Below the pieces are notes generated by a model. That model was not told the origin of the DNA, searched no databases, and saw only the letters and a program-made list of their open reading frames with translations. Below, piece by piece: positions 18,781 through 27,387 of a stretch of DNA of 64,000 nt. A program made the translations under genes and the position numbers. Origin of the DNA: Streptomyces subrutilus (lineage in GTDB: Bacteria; Actinomycetota; Actinomycetes; Streptomycetales; Streptomycetaceae); NCBI RefSeq assembly GCF_008704535.1, contig NZ_CP023701.1, forward strand, positions 2,666,001 through 2,730,000, written 5' to 3'. The stretch's first letter is position 1. Each line of letters opens with the position of its first letter.

Positions 18781-18972
18781 TCAGGCGACCCCGGAGTCGA
18801 AGGCGTTCAGGATCTCGGCGGGATGGGTGACCCGGTCCACCATGCCCTCGATCACCTCGGCGAGCACGGGATGGTCGATCCCCCGCAATGCGGCCAGGTC
18901 GAGCCCCGAGAGGTCCGGCAGCCGCCGGGGGCACGCACGGGTCGCGGACAGTTCCTGACGTTGCGTCACCAT
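18781..18972 (-). CDS. fxsA: FxsA-like precursor peptide (C-terminus FDSGVA)
   Basis: A 63-residue peptide starting MVTQRQELSA and containing LPDLSGLDLAALRGIDHPVL, then a helix (AEVIEGMVDRV) and the tail PAEILNAFDSGVA. The LSGLDL ... HPVL ... F-x-S pattern is that of FXSXX-COOH peptides, the predicted substrates of FxsB. The tail has one residue more (FDSGVA) than the canonical F-x-S-x-x end. The ATG at 18972 has only a poor ribosome site; a GTG at the next codon is also possible. It lies upstream of fxsB in the same direction, supporting a precursor-enzyme pairing. Confidence 0.75.
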   Translation of the reverse strand: MVTQRQELSATRACPRRLPDLSGLDLAALRGIDHPVLAEVIEGMVDRVTHPAEILNAFDSGVA

Positions 18973-19157
18973 GGGCCGCAGATACCCCCGTCGACTCGCA
19001 CACTCGCCCGTCCCCTGCCCTTTCCCCCTCCCCCGCCCCTCGGAAACGAACGGGCCGGGCCGCACCCCCGGGGGGCGCGGGCACCCGGCCGCCCCGGCGC
19101 GGGGGCGGGCGGGCGCGGAGCCGGCCCGGCGGGTGGGCGGTGGCCCTGCGGGGCGGC

Positions 19158-22100
19158 CTACAGGAGCGCCTCCAAGGCGTGGATCCTGGCCCGTACCGCT
19201 TCCGGGCGGGGGCCGCCGGCGTCCTCACCGGCCCGTTGCCACAGCTCCAGCGCGGCCCGGTAGGCGTCCAGCGCCGCCCGGGGCCGTGCCAGGCGTTCCA
19301 GCACCGCCCCGCGCAGTTCCTGTACGCGGGCCGCGAGGGGGACGGCCGTGTCCCGGTCCTCGCCCGCAGCGGCCTCCAACGCCGCCCGCCACGCCCGCCG
19401 GTAGGAGTCGGCCGCCCGGTCGAGCCGCTCCACCGCCCGGGTGTGTCCGTGGATCTTCTGCTGCACGTCGCCGTGGTCCCGCCACGCCCGCGCCCGCTCC
19501 AGGGGGCTCCGGCTGTGCCGGACGGCGAGCTCCAGCAGGTACTCCGCCTCCCGCAGGTCCACCGGGTCCCCCTCGTACGCGTGCCGCAGCCGCAGCCCGG
19601 CGGCCAGCCGTACCAGCCGCCGCGCCGTCCTCGGGTCCGACTGCGCGACCGCCGAGCGGCTCTCGCGCAGCACCCGTACGGCGGTCCCCGTGAACCGGCG
19701 CCCGTCCGCCGCCCGGGCCCGGTCCAGGAGCACGTCGCCCCACTCCGGCAGCAGCTCCCCGAAGGCCTCGGCGTCCCGGGGGATCAGCCTCCGGGCGCGG
19801 CCGTAGGCCTCGGCCGCGTCCTCCAGCGCCACCGGGTCGGCGTCCCGGGCGTAGCGGGCCCGGTGCACGCGGGCCAGGCACACCAGGGCGGCGACCCGCA
19901 GCTCCGCGTCCCCGCCGCCCTCCGCGAGGGCGGCGGCCAGCTGCCCGGCGGCCTCCTCCAGCCGCGCGGGCAGGTACCGCAGCGCCCCGGCCAGCTCCAC
20001 CCGCACCCTGGCCCGCCGCCGGTCGCCCCGTTCGCCCCGCCCGGCCGCGGTCTCCGGGGCCCGCAGCGCCCAGCCGAGCCGGGCGGCGGCCTCCCCGGCC
20101 AGGGCGGCCCGCCCGGCCGGCTCCGGCGTGCGGCCCGACAGCGCCAGCAGGACCCGCCCCGAGGCCAGCTCCGGCCCGAAGTACCGCACCCCGCCACCCG
20201 AACCGGGCCGCCCGCCCGCGTTCTCGTCCGCTCCGCCGCCCGGTTCGTCCACCGCTCCGTCACCGGGGCCCGAGCCGTCGCCGGACCCGTCCTCCTCGGC
20301 CCCCGCCCCGTCCGGCCCGGGCCCGCCGCCCGCGCCATGGCCGTCACCGGCGTCCCCGCCCGCGCCGGGGGCCGGGCTCGGGGCCGTACGCGAGGCCGAC
20401 GGCAGGGCCGGGGCCGGGCCCGTCAGGAGTTCCAGGGCGGCTCGGGCCTCGCGCAGCGGGCCCGGGTCGTCGCGCAGTTCGGACAGCCGCATCAGGGCCT
20501 CCGCGCGCCGCACCGCGCAGTCCCGCCGCAGCTCCCCCGCCGGACCCGCCTCACCCCCGCCCGCCGAGGCGCCGGCCGCCGCGAACTCCCGGTCCGCCGC
20601 CGCCAGCAGCTCCGCGTCGGGCCGTGCGCCCGCCAGGGCCCGTTCGTACAGCACCCGGCCCAGCACGGCCCGGGCCGGCGCCGTCCGCAGCCCCGTCACG
20701 GACCGCTCCGCCTCGGCCAGCAGTTCCGGGTCGCGCTGGACCGACCACAGTCGCAGCAGCGCCCCGGCCAGCTCGGTCTCCGCCTCCTCCGGCGGGTCGC
20801 CGGGCCCCGGGGGCAGGGCCACCGCCCGCCGGAGCACGGCCACCGCCTCGTACACCGCCCTGGCCTCCCCGTCCCCGCCCGCGAGCCGCTCCCGGGCCGC
20901 CCGCACGGCCCGGGCCCGCCCCGGCCCCGGCGGTCCCTCCGCGAGCACCGCCCCGGGGGGACCGGGCGGTCCGGGCAGGTACCGCCGCACGACCTTGGCC
21001 GACACCTGCGCGAAGGCCTGCGCGAGCGCCCCCGCCGGCATCCCGCCCGCCTCGCCCTCACCGCCACCGCCGCCCGTACCCGTACCCGACGGGCCCGGCC
21101 CCGGGTCCGGCTCCGTCACGGGCGCCCCCGTCAGCTGGGACACCGCCAGCGCGGGGAAGTTCCTTACGCCCCGCCCGAAGTGGGCCAGCACGTACTCCGA
21201 ACAGTGCTTCAGCACCAGCGCCGCCTCGTCCCGCCCCAGTGGCCCCAGCAGCACGTCCTGTACCCCCGGCACGAACTCGTACCACTCCCCCGCCCGGCCC
21301 GCCGCGGAGCGCCGCAGCAGCCCGCTCAGCAGCACCTCCGCCAGGTCGGACGGCTCCGAGTCGGGCAGCATCGTGCGCTGCACCAGCCGCATGACGGGCA
21401 GCGTCAGCGGCGCCGCCGAGAGGTACACCGCCAGCTGTACGGCCCGGGGCGCGGCCGAGGAGCGGAAGCGTCCCACCAGTTCGCGCGGCGGCCGCACCGC
21501 CCTCGGCGGCGGCGCCGGCGCGGCCGGGTGGCCGGCCAGCACCCGGCCCACCTCGGCCGGCACCCGCCCGGTGCCCAGTCCGGCGACGAGCCGCGCCCAC
21601 GCCCCGAGCGCGGTCGCGCTCGGCGGCAGCACGGGTACGGCCAGCCCGCCCGCGGGCCGCCCCGGCAGCGGCGGACGGTCCGGCCGGAACGTCAGCCGCC
21701 GGCCGTCGTCCCCGGCGCGGGACAGGGTGCCCCGCTCGGTCGGCAGCCAGCTGCGGCTCCACAGCCGCTGCGGGAGCGGCTGCACGACCACGCACGGCGT
21801 GCACTCGGCCCACCGGTGCAGCAGCCGCTGCGCCGCGCCCTCGCGCCACAGCGGCCCGGCGCAGTCGGAGACCACCATGGTCAGGGCCCGCCCGGTGGGG
21901 TCGCGGAGCTGGTCGGCCGAGCGCAGGCCCGCGTCGGGGACCGGGCCGCGGCCGAGCGCCGCCCCGCCGTCCGCGAGCCGGTGCAGGTAGCAGACCCGTA
22001 CGTCTCGGAAGGCGCCCAGGCGCTCGCAGACGGAGCGCAGTTCCTCGAACATGTCCTGCCACACCGCCATCGACGGCGACGCGTCCATCACCAGCCGGAC

Positions 22101-22739
22101 GGTCGCCTCGCGCCGGCCGTCCGGCCGGAACACCGGCACGACCGGGCCCAGGGTCCGGGCGCTGGCCTCGGCCGTGGCCTGCTCGTCGAGCACCGTCCGC
22201 GCGGGCCGTGCGGCCGGCCGGTGCCGCTGGAGGGCGCGCAGGGCCCGCTGGATCTCCAGGATGCGGGGCAGCGCGGCCGCCCCGGGCACCCGGACCCGTA
22301 CCGCGGCCTCGACCGGGACCTCCGCTTCCGTCCCGTCCCCGGCGGCGGCCCGCGCACCCGGCGCGTACAGGGTGACCGCGTCCTCGGCGACCGGCCGCTC
22401 CGGCTCCTCCCGCGGCCCCGCCGCCCCGGCCGCCGCCTCCCCCGCGCCCGTCCGCCGCCCGCCGGTCGCGGACGCCGGCGGCGCCGCCTCCCGCGGTACG
22501 GTCCCGGCCGGGGCCCGGCCGCCGGTGCGGGCGGCCAGCCACAGGGCGTCGGCGACCTCCCCGGCGGACGGATCGAGCCCGGCGGCCCGCAACAGGGCCA
22601 CCAACCGCCGCAGGCCCGGCTCGTCGGACCCCGGTGCTCCGGGCGGGGCGTCGGCCGGTGCGCCGACCGGGACCTCGGACGGCGTCTCGGACGGAACGGC
22701 GCGAGGACCGCCGGGCGGCGGTGCGTCGGTGGGTGGCAC
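19158..22739 (-). CDS. SAV_2336-type N-terminal domain / vWA-like / TPR protein
   Basis: A 1193-residue protein. A short helical domain (GLRRLVALLRAAGLDPSAGEVADALWLA) near residue 45 is the SAV_2336 N-terminal type. Next comes a vWA-like domain (about 205-400) with a MIDAS-like D-A-S-P-S (Asp219, Ser221, Ser223) after VRLVM. A long helical C-terminal half (from about 650) has repeated A-rich TPR-like hairpins, interrupted near 790-840 by a low-complexity Gly/Asp/Pro linker. It is coupled to the MoxR gene (6-base gap), the classic MoxR-vWA pairing, and probably acts as scaffold or client presenter for the ATPase. GTG at 22739. Confidence 0.82.
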   Translation of the reverse strand: MPPTDAPPPGGPRAVPSETPSEVPVGAPADAPPGAPGSDEPGLRRLVALLRAAGLDPSAGEVADALWLAARTGGRAPAGTVPREAAPPASATGGRRTGAGEAAAGAAGPREEPERPVAEDAVTLYAPGARAAAGDGTEAEVPVEAAVRVRVPGAAALPRILEIQRALRALQRHRPAARPARTVLDEQATAEASARTLGPVVPVFRPDGRREATVRLVMDASPSMAVWQDMFEELRSVCERLGAFRDVRVCYLHRLADGGAALGRGPVPDAGLRSADQLRDPTGRALTMVVSDCAGPLWREGAAQRLLHRWAECTPCVVVQPLPQRLWSRSWLPTERGTLSRAGDDGRRLTFRPDRPPLPGRPAGGLAVPVLPPSATALGAWARLVAGLGTGRVPAEVGRVLAGHPAAPAPPPRAVRPPRELVGRFRSSAAPRAVQLAVYLSAAPLTLPVMRLVQRTMLPDSEPSDLAEVLLSGLLRRSAAGRAGEWYEFVPGVQDVLLGPLGRDEAALVLKHCSEYVLAHFGRGVRNFPALAVSQLTGAPVTEPDPGPGPSGTGTGGGGGEGEAGGMPAGALAQAFAQVSAKVVRRYLPGPPGPPGAVLAEGPPGPGRARAVRAARERLAGGDGEARAVYEAVAVLRRAVALPPGPGDPPEEAETELAGALLRLWSVQRDPELLAEAERSVTGLRTAPARAVLGRVLYERALAGARPDAELLAAADREFAAAGASAGGGEAGPAGELRRDCAVRRAEALMRLSELRDDPGPLREARAALELLTGPAPALPSASRTAPSPAPGAGGDAGDGHGAGGGPGPDGAGAEEDGSGDGSGPGDGAVDEPGGGADENAGGRPGSGGGVRYFGPELASGRVLLALSGRTPEPAGRAALAGEAAARLGWALRAPETAAGRGERGDRRRARVRVELAGALRYLPARLEEAAGQLAAALAEGGGDAELRVAALVCLARVHRARYARDADPVALEDAAEAYGRARRLIPRDAEAFGELLPEWGDVLLDRARAADGRRFTGTAVRVLRESRSAVAQSDPRTARRLVRLAAGLRLRHAYEGDPVDLREAEYLLELAVRHSRSPLERARAWRDHGDVQQKIHGHTRAVERLDRAADSYRRAWRAALEAAAGEDRDTAVPLAARVQELRGAVLERLARPRAALDAYRAALELWQRAGEDAGGPRPEAVRARIHALEALL

Positions 22740-22745
22740 GGGCCG

Positions 22746-23831
22746 TCACCTCGGGCGGTCGAGGCGCTGGATCAGCAGGTCGGCCAGGTCCTCGCGGGTG
22801 GGCGGCGAGGCGTGGTGGGTCAGGTAGATCGCGTTGAGCAGCTGGTCCGCGGCGACCAGTTCGGACTGGGACCGGGTGAGGAACTCGCGGATCAGGTCGG
22901 CCCCCAGCCGCGCGGCCTCCTCGCCGAGATGGGCGCGGACCATGGTGGCGAGCCGCTTCTCGCCCGGCTGCCCCAGCTTGAGCTGGATGCAGCGGCGCAG
23001 CAGGGCGGCCGGGAAGTCCCGTTCGCCGTTGCTGGTCAGGACGATGAACGGGAAGGCCCGGCAGCGCACCCGTCCGTCGCGGACCACCGCCTTGGCGCCG
23101 TCGTCGGTCAGCACCCGCACCTCGGGCTCGGTGTCGGCCACCCGCTCCAGTTCGGGAAGGGTGAACTCCCCTTCCTCCAGGACGTTCAGCAGGTCGTTCG
23201 GCAGGTCGATGTCGCTCTTGTCGAGCTCGTCGATCAGCAGCACGCGCGGCCGCTCGGAGGGCAGCAGCGCCGTCCCCAGGGGCCCGAGCCGGATGTACTT
23301 CCCGATCCCGGGCACACCGCCCGCACCACCGGTACCACCCGCGCCGACGCCCCCGGCCCCGCCACCGCTCCCGGCGGCCCCGCTCGCCGCCAGTTGCACG
23401 TCCTGGAGCCGGGCGATGGCGTCGTACCGGTACAGCCCGTCCTGGAGGACCGTCCGCGAGACCACCGGCCAGCGCAGCACCCGCCCCAGTTTCAGCTCGT
23501 GGGCGACGGCGTGCGCCAGGGTGGACTTCCCGGTGCCCGGGAAGCCGGTGACCAGCAGCGGCCGCCGCAGGTACAACGCCGCGTTGACCGCCTCCAGTTC
23601 CTCGGGCTCGGGCCGGTGCAGCTCGGCGGCCTGCCGGTGCGCGCCGAGCCGCCGGGCGATGTTCCCGTCGGCCGCGAGGGCCGCCCCGCCCGCCGCCCCG
23701 CCCGTACCCGTCCCGCCCGCGTCCCCGACCGGGCCGCCGTCGAAGTCCCGCCAGGGCGGGGGGTCGGGCAGGGCGTCGATCCCGTCGTGGGGCTCCCCGA
23801 CACCTCGGTAGATGAGCCATTCGTCGTTCAC
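22746..23831 (-). CDS. MoxR-family AAA+ ATPase
   Basis: A 361-residue AAA+ protein with Walker A GFPGTGKS (96-103), Walker B VLLIDE (197-202), sensor 1 (FIVLTSN) and an arginine-finger region (ALLRRC). A Gly-rich insert (about 150-173) sits between the Walker motifs. MoxR ATPases act as remodelling chaperones with vWA partners; here the partner is the next gene. The GTG at 23831 has GGAAGGAG upstream. It lies 22 bases after the protease gene and 6 before the vWA gene, so the three form one operon: the vWA-MoxR-VMAP ternary system. Confidence 0.9.
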   Translation of the reverse strand: MNDEWLIYRGVGEPHDGIDALPDPPPWRDFDGGPVGDAGGTGTGGAAGGAALAADGNIARRLGAHRQAAELHRPEPEELEAVNAALYLRRPLLVTGFPGTGKSTLAHAVAHELKLGRVLRWPVVSRTVLQDGLYRYDAIARLQDVQLAASGAAGSGGGAGGVGAGGTGGAGGVPGIGKYIRLGPLGTALLPSERPRVLLIDELDKSDIDLPNDLLNVLEEGEFTLPELERVADTEPEVRVLTDDGAKAVVRDGRVRCRAFPFIVLTSNGERDFPAALLRRCIQLKLGQPGEKRLATMVRAHLGEEAARLGADLIREFLTRSQSELVAADQLLNAIYLTHHASPPTREDLADLLIQRLDRPR

Positions 23832-23853
23832 GGCTGCTGCTCCTTCCTGCCGT

Positions 23854-25923
23854 TCACAAGTCCCCCTGCAGCGGCTCGTCCTCGGGCAGGGCGCGCGCCG
23901 GGTCGTCCCACACCAGCACGGCCCCCGCCGCCCAGTACGCGTCCGGGTCGGCCCCGTGGGCCCGCGCCCGCAGGGCCTGGAGCCGGGGCGGCAGCACCTC
24001 CGCCCGTCCCGCCTCGGCCAGTTCCTCGCGCAGCCCGCGGTGGAACGGCGCGCACGGCGCCCCCGGGTCCGCCGGGGGGCGGCGGCCCACGACCACCCCG
24101 TAGCCCGCGTCCCGTAGGGCGTGCAGCGCACCGAGCGTCGGCTCCTCGGCGGCGGTCCGGCAGTGCACGGCCACCGTGTTGTCGGGCTGCGCGGCGAGCC
24201 AGTCCGGGGCGGGGGTGCGCGGGCGCCCCCGGGCGCAGTCGATCCGCTCGTCCAACAGCGGGCCCGGCTGCACCCGCGCCCACCGTTCGGGGGCGCGCGG
24301 GGACGCGGGGCCGCCGGGATGGCGCAGGACCACCGGGCGCTGCGTGCCCAGCGGGGCGCCACCCATCAGCGTCCACTCGTCGACCGCCAGCCCGAACAGC
24401 TCCGGGGCGACGGCCACTTCGAGGAGGGCCGCCGCCTCGTGCGTGTCGCAGCGCCGGAAGGCCTCGGCGAGCGGGGCGCGCAGCGCCTCCGGGAGGCCCG
24501 CCGGGGTGGCCCGTACGCCCGAGTCGACCGGGGTGACCCGGCCGGGGTGGGCCGGGCCCGCCAGCACCGACACCCGCCAGTCGTAGACGTCCTCCCAGCC
24601 GTGCGCCCAGGCCTCCAGCAGCACCGAGGCCCCGCCCGGCAGCCCGCCGGCCGGCCGGACCGGACCGTACGGCCCGCGTCCGGCCCGGGCCCGGCGGCGG
24701 CGCTCCCGCTCGGCCAGGCCGCGCTCGTGGCGCTCGCCGAGCTCCCGGCGCAGCGGCCGCCACAGCCGTTCGGCCGTGGCCCGGACCCAGTCCCACAGTT
24801 CCTCGTCCGCGCCGGGCGACGGCGGCTCGCGGTGGTCGGCCACGCTGACGTCGGTGGCGTAGCGCAGCATCGCGGCGGCCTCGCCGGTGCCGCCCGGCGG
24901 GTCGTGCAGCAGGCCGAGCCCGTCGCGCCAGCTCAGCGGGGCCGGGGGCTGCGGGTCCGGTTCCTCGCCGCGGGCCGCTTCGGCCAGCGCCCGGACGACC
25001 TCGGAGGAGCCGGGCGGGGGCAGCTCGGCGAGCAGCCCGCACAGGGTGGTGCGCTCGCCGGGGGTCAGCCGCCCGCGCCCCTCGAACGGCCCGGCCTCCG
25101 GCGCGGGCAGCTCGCCGTGCACGTCCGTCCAGGTCCGTCGGGTGTCGAGGTCGCTGACGTGCTGGTCGTAGTGGTGCAGGTCGTGGCCCTGCATGACCCG
25201 GCGGTAGAGGCCGGTCTGGCCGCGGGACGGCATCGGCAGCGTACGCAGCTGCACCACGGACACCGCCAGTCCGCCGCCCCCCGTGTGCCGCCGGGCCTTG
25301 ACCACGCCGACGACCTCGCCGCGGCCGAGGTCCACGACCGGGCCGCCGGACATGCCGGGCTCGATCTCGTCGTCGTCGCCGAGCCGGATGGCGGCTCCGT
25401 TGCCGGCGCTGCCGCGCAGCCGGGTGGTGCGGCCGGTGACCTCGGGCGCGCCGAGGTCCTCGGTGACGCCGAAGTAGGCGACCTCGTCGAAGCGGGGCCG
25501 GGACCGGTCGGTGAGCCAGACGCAGGCGTGCGAGACGGGGGCCAGCACCCTGATCAGCGCCAGGTCGGGCAGGTCCCACAGGGCCCGCCGGGCCGGCCGG
25601 CGCTCCTCCAGCCGTTCGGGCAGCACGCACTCCACGCGCCCGGTGACGGTCCCGGTGGCGCCCCGGCCGCCGGAGGAGAAGGTGATTCCGACCTCGCGCC
25701 CGGTCAGACGCACGGCGGCACCCCCTTCCCCGACCACGTGCGCGCACGTCAGGACCCAGCCGGGAGCGATGAAGAACCCGCTCCCCCAGGTGGGCGCGGA
25801 CGTGCGGCTACCGGGGGATTCATACCCGCGCACGGGGGCGTGGACGCGTACGGTCGCGGCCCGGACGAGGGGTTCGAGGAGCTCGAAGGCGCGCGCCGAG
25901 CCGGCCGTGCGCCCGTCCGTCAT
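23854..25923 (-). CDS. Trypsin-like serine protease with VMAP-type C-terminal region
   Basis: A 689-residue protein. The N-terminal 230 residues form a trypsin-like domain with a complete triad: His62 (LTCAHVV), Asp120 (LPDLALI) and Ser192 (GMSGGP). There is no signal peptide, so the protease should be cytosolic. The long C-terminal part (about 300-689, Trp/Arg-rich, ending DEPLQGDL) looks like the middle and C-terminal modules of VMAP (vWA-MoxR-associated protein). In these systems the protease is the effector, held in check by the ATPase and vWA partner. It is the first gene of the seven-gene reverse cluster. ATG at 25923. Confidence 0.85.
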   Translation of the reverse strand: MTDGRTAGSARAFELLEPLVRAATVRVHAPVRGYESPGSRTSAPTWGSGFFIAPGWVLTCAHVVGEGGAAVRLTGREVGITFSSGGRGATGTVTGRVECVLPERLEERRPARRALWDLPDLALIRVLAPVSHACVWLTDRSRPRFDEVAYFGVTEDLGAPEVTGRTTRLRGSAGNGAAIRLGDDDEIEPGMSGGPVVDLGRGEVVGVVKARRHTGGGGLAVSVVQLRTLPMPSRGQTGLYRRVMQGHDLHHYDQHVSDLDTRRTWTDVHGELPAPEAGPFEGRGRLTPGERTTLCGLLAELPPPGSSEVVRALAEAARGEEPDPQPPAPLSWRDGLGLLHDPPGGTGEAAAMLRYATDVSVADHREPPSPGADEELWDWVRATAERLWRPLRRELGERHERGLAERERRRRARAGRGPYGPVRPAGGLPGGASVLLEAWAHGWEDVYDWRVSVLAGPAHPGRVTPVDSGVRATPAGLPEALRAPLAEAFRRCDTHEAAALLEVAVAPELFGLAVDEWTLMGGAPLGTQRPVVLRHPGGPASPRAPERWARVQPGPLLDERIDCARGRPRTPAPDWLAAQPDNTVAVHCRTAAEEPTLGALHALRDAGYGVVVGRRPPADPGAPCAPFHRGLREELAEAGRAEVLPPRLQALRARAHGADPDAYWAAGAVLVWDDPARALPEDEPLQGDL

Positions 25924-26052
25924 CCGCGCCCCCCGCTCGTGAGGCGTCCAGGCTAGCGCCGGAGCCGCGGGGGGCGGGAGATCTCTTCCCGACGCGGATT
26001 ATCCTGGCGGGAAACACCCCGTCACCACCCCCCTCACGGCACGGAGCCCGCC

Positions 26053-26238
26053 TTGTACTTCACCGATCGCGGCATCGAGGAGCTGGAGAAGCGGCGCGGC
26101 GAGGAGGAGGTCACCTTCGAGTGGCTCGCCGAGCAGCTGCGCACCTTCGTCGACCTGAACCCGGACTTCGAGGTCCCGGTGGAACGCCTGGCCACCTGGC
26201 TGGCCCGCCTGGACGACGAGGAGGACGGGGAGGACTGA
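26053..26238 (+). CDS. DUF6104 family small protein
   Basis: A 61-residue acidic protein, MYFTDRGIEELEKRRGEEEV..., starting at a TTG with GGAG seven bases upstream. The sequence is the strongly conserved Streptomyces small protein now grouped as DUF6104; the function is unknown. It is predicted to be helical, has no membrane segment and ends in an acidic tail. It is convergent with sodN, with a strong terminator between. Confidence 0.85.
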   Translation: MYFTDRGIEELEKRRGEEEVTFEWLAEQLRTFVDLNPDFEVPVERLATWLARLDDEEDGED

Positions 26239-26330
26239 CCCCCGGCCCGCCCCAGGGCCCGAACACCGCCGCCGCAACCGGCAACGGCCCCGGGGCGCCG
26301 CTGTCCGCCCCCGCGCCGACGCCGGCCGCG

Positions 26331-26372
26331 CGCAAGGGAGCCCCGTCGACGGGTCGACGGGGCTCCCTTGCG
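26331..26372. terminator. 20-bp perfect stem terminator between DUF6104 gene and sodN
   Basis: The arm CGCAAGGGAGCCCCGTCGAC (26331-26350) pairs perfectly with 26353-26372. It lies between convergent genes and probably ends both transcripts. Confidence 0.9.
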
Positions 26373-26396
26373 ATGCACCACGGGCAGGGCTGCCGA
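26331..26396 (-). ncRNA. sodN 3'UTR, possible s-SodF-like small RNA
   Basis: In S. coelicolor the 3'UTR of sodN is processed to a stable small RNA (s-SodF) that silences sodF mRNA. Here a short 3'UTR runs from the sodN stop to a strong hairpin whose distal strand contains GGGGCTCCCTTGCG, including an anti-Shine-Dalgarno CTCC. Presence of the RNA is inferred from homology and layout; its boundaries are approximate. Confidence 0.5.
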
Positions 26397-26792
26397 TCAG
26401 GCGGCCTTGGTCTCCCAGAAGATGCGGTCGATCTCGGCGATGAGGTCGAGGGCCTTCTGGCCCGTCGCCGGGTCGTTCGACGCCTTGGCGGCCGAGAGGG
26501 CCTTCAGGGTGTCGTTGACCAGGGTGTGCAGCTGCGGGTACTTCTCGAAGTGCGGCGGCTTGAAGTAGTCGCTCCAGAGCACCGAGACGTGGTGCTTGGC
26601 GAGCTCGGCGCGCTGCTCCTTGATGGTGATGGCGCGCGCACGGAAGTCGGCGTCGTCGTTGGCCTGGTACTTCTCCTGCACGGCCTTGACGGACTCGGCC
26701 TCGATGCGGGCCTGGGCAGGGTCGTACACGCCGCACGGCAGATCGCAGTGGGCGGAGACCTTCGCCTTGGGGGCGAAGAGGCGGGAAAGCAT
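26397..26792 (-). CDS. sodN: Nickel superoxide dismutase
   Basis: A 131-residue precursor. The 14-residue leader MLSRLFAPKAKVSA is removed to expose the nickel hook HCDLPCGVY (His15, Cys16, Cys20 of the precursor; His1, Cys2, Cys6 of the mature enzyme). The rest is the four-helix bundle of NiSOD, which forms a hexamer and converts superoxide to oxygen and peroxide in the cytosol. The maturation protease gene sodX is divergent 172 bases away. Nickel-dependent expression is known for the family; I see no clear Nur box here, only a GGAC-TTTT-GTCC inverted repeat in the intergenic region. Confidence 0.97.
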   Translation of the reverse strand: MLSRLFAPKAKVSAHCDLPCGVYDPAQARIEAESVKAVQEKYQANDDADFRARAITIKEQRAELAKHHVSVLWSDYFKPPHFEKYPQLHTLVNDTLKALSAAKASNDPATGQKALDLIAEIDRIFWETKAA

Positions 26793-26964
26793 TGGAGTGT
26801 GTCCTCCTCGTGATCGTCTTCTCAAGGGGGAGATTACTCGCTGGGCGGCCGTATTTCGCGGCCGCCCCCGTGGGCTTAGGACAAAAGTCCAGGGTGGCGG
26901 CGGCACCGGTGAGCGAATGTACGGGGCCGTACGGCAGCATGCGGAGGTGACGAGGAGGTCGTTC

Positions 26965-27387
26965 ATGGTGGTGGTCCGCAGTCCGCTCAAGCGGTTCGGG
27001 GTGGTGGACGTCTCGGGGCCCTCGATGGCCCCGACCCTGGCCGACGGGGACCGGGTGGTGGTCCGGTACGGGGCCGCCGTCCGCCCGGGGGACGTGGTGG
27101 TGCTGCGCCATCCGTTCCAGCAGGACCTGCTGGTGATCAAGCGGGCGGTGGAGCGGCGGCCGGGCGGCGGCTGGTGGGTGCTGGGCGACAACCCGTTCAA
27201 CGAGACCGGCGACAGCACCGACTACGGCGCGGTCCCCGGCGAGCTGCTGCTGGCGACGGCCGTGCTGCGGCTGCGGCCGCGCGAGGAGGGTCAGCGGTCG
27301 CTGAGGGCGCGGCTGTCCTGGGCGCTGTCGGCGGTGCGGCCGCTGCGGGCCGACCCTTCGGCCTCCAGCCGCTTGCGGGCGCGGTAG
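26965..27387 (+). CDS. sodX: Nickel-type superoxide dismutase maturation protease
   Basis: A 140-residue S26 signal-peptidase-like protein with nucleophile motif SGPSMAPTL and general-base Lys in LLVIKRAV, plus the GDNPFNETGDSTDYG box III. It trims the SodN leader. There is no clear transmembrane anchor, in keeping with a cytosolic substrate. The ATG at 26965 follows GAGGAGG. Its last 97 bases overlap the end of the convergent CGNR gene; the C-terminal sequence (SASSRLRAR) looks genuine and conserved, so the overlap is probably real. Confidence 0.92.
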   Translation: MVVVRSPLKRFGVVDVSGPSMAPTLADGDRVVVRYGAAVRPGDVVVLRHPFQQDLLVIKRAVERRPGGGWWVLGDNPFNETGDSTDYGAVPGELLLATAVLRLRPREEGQRSLRARLSWALSAVRPLRADPSASSRLRAR

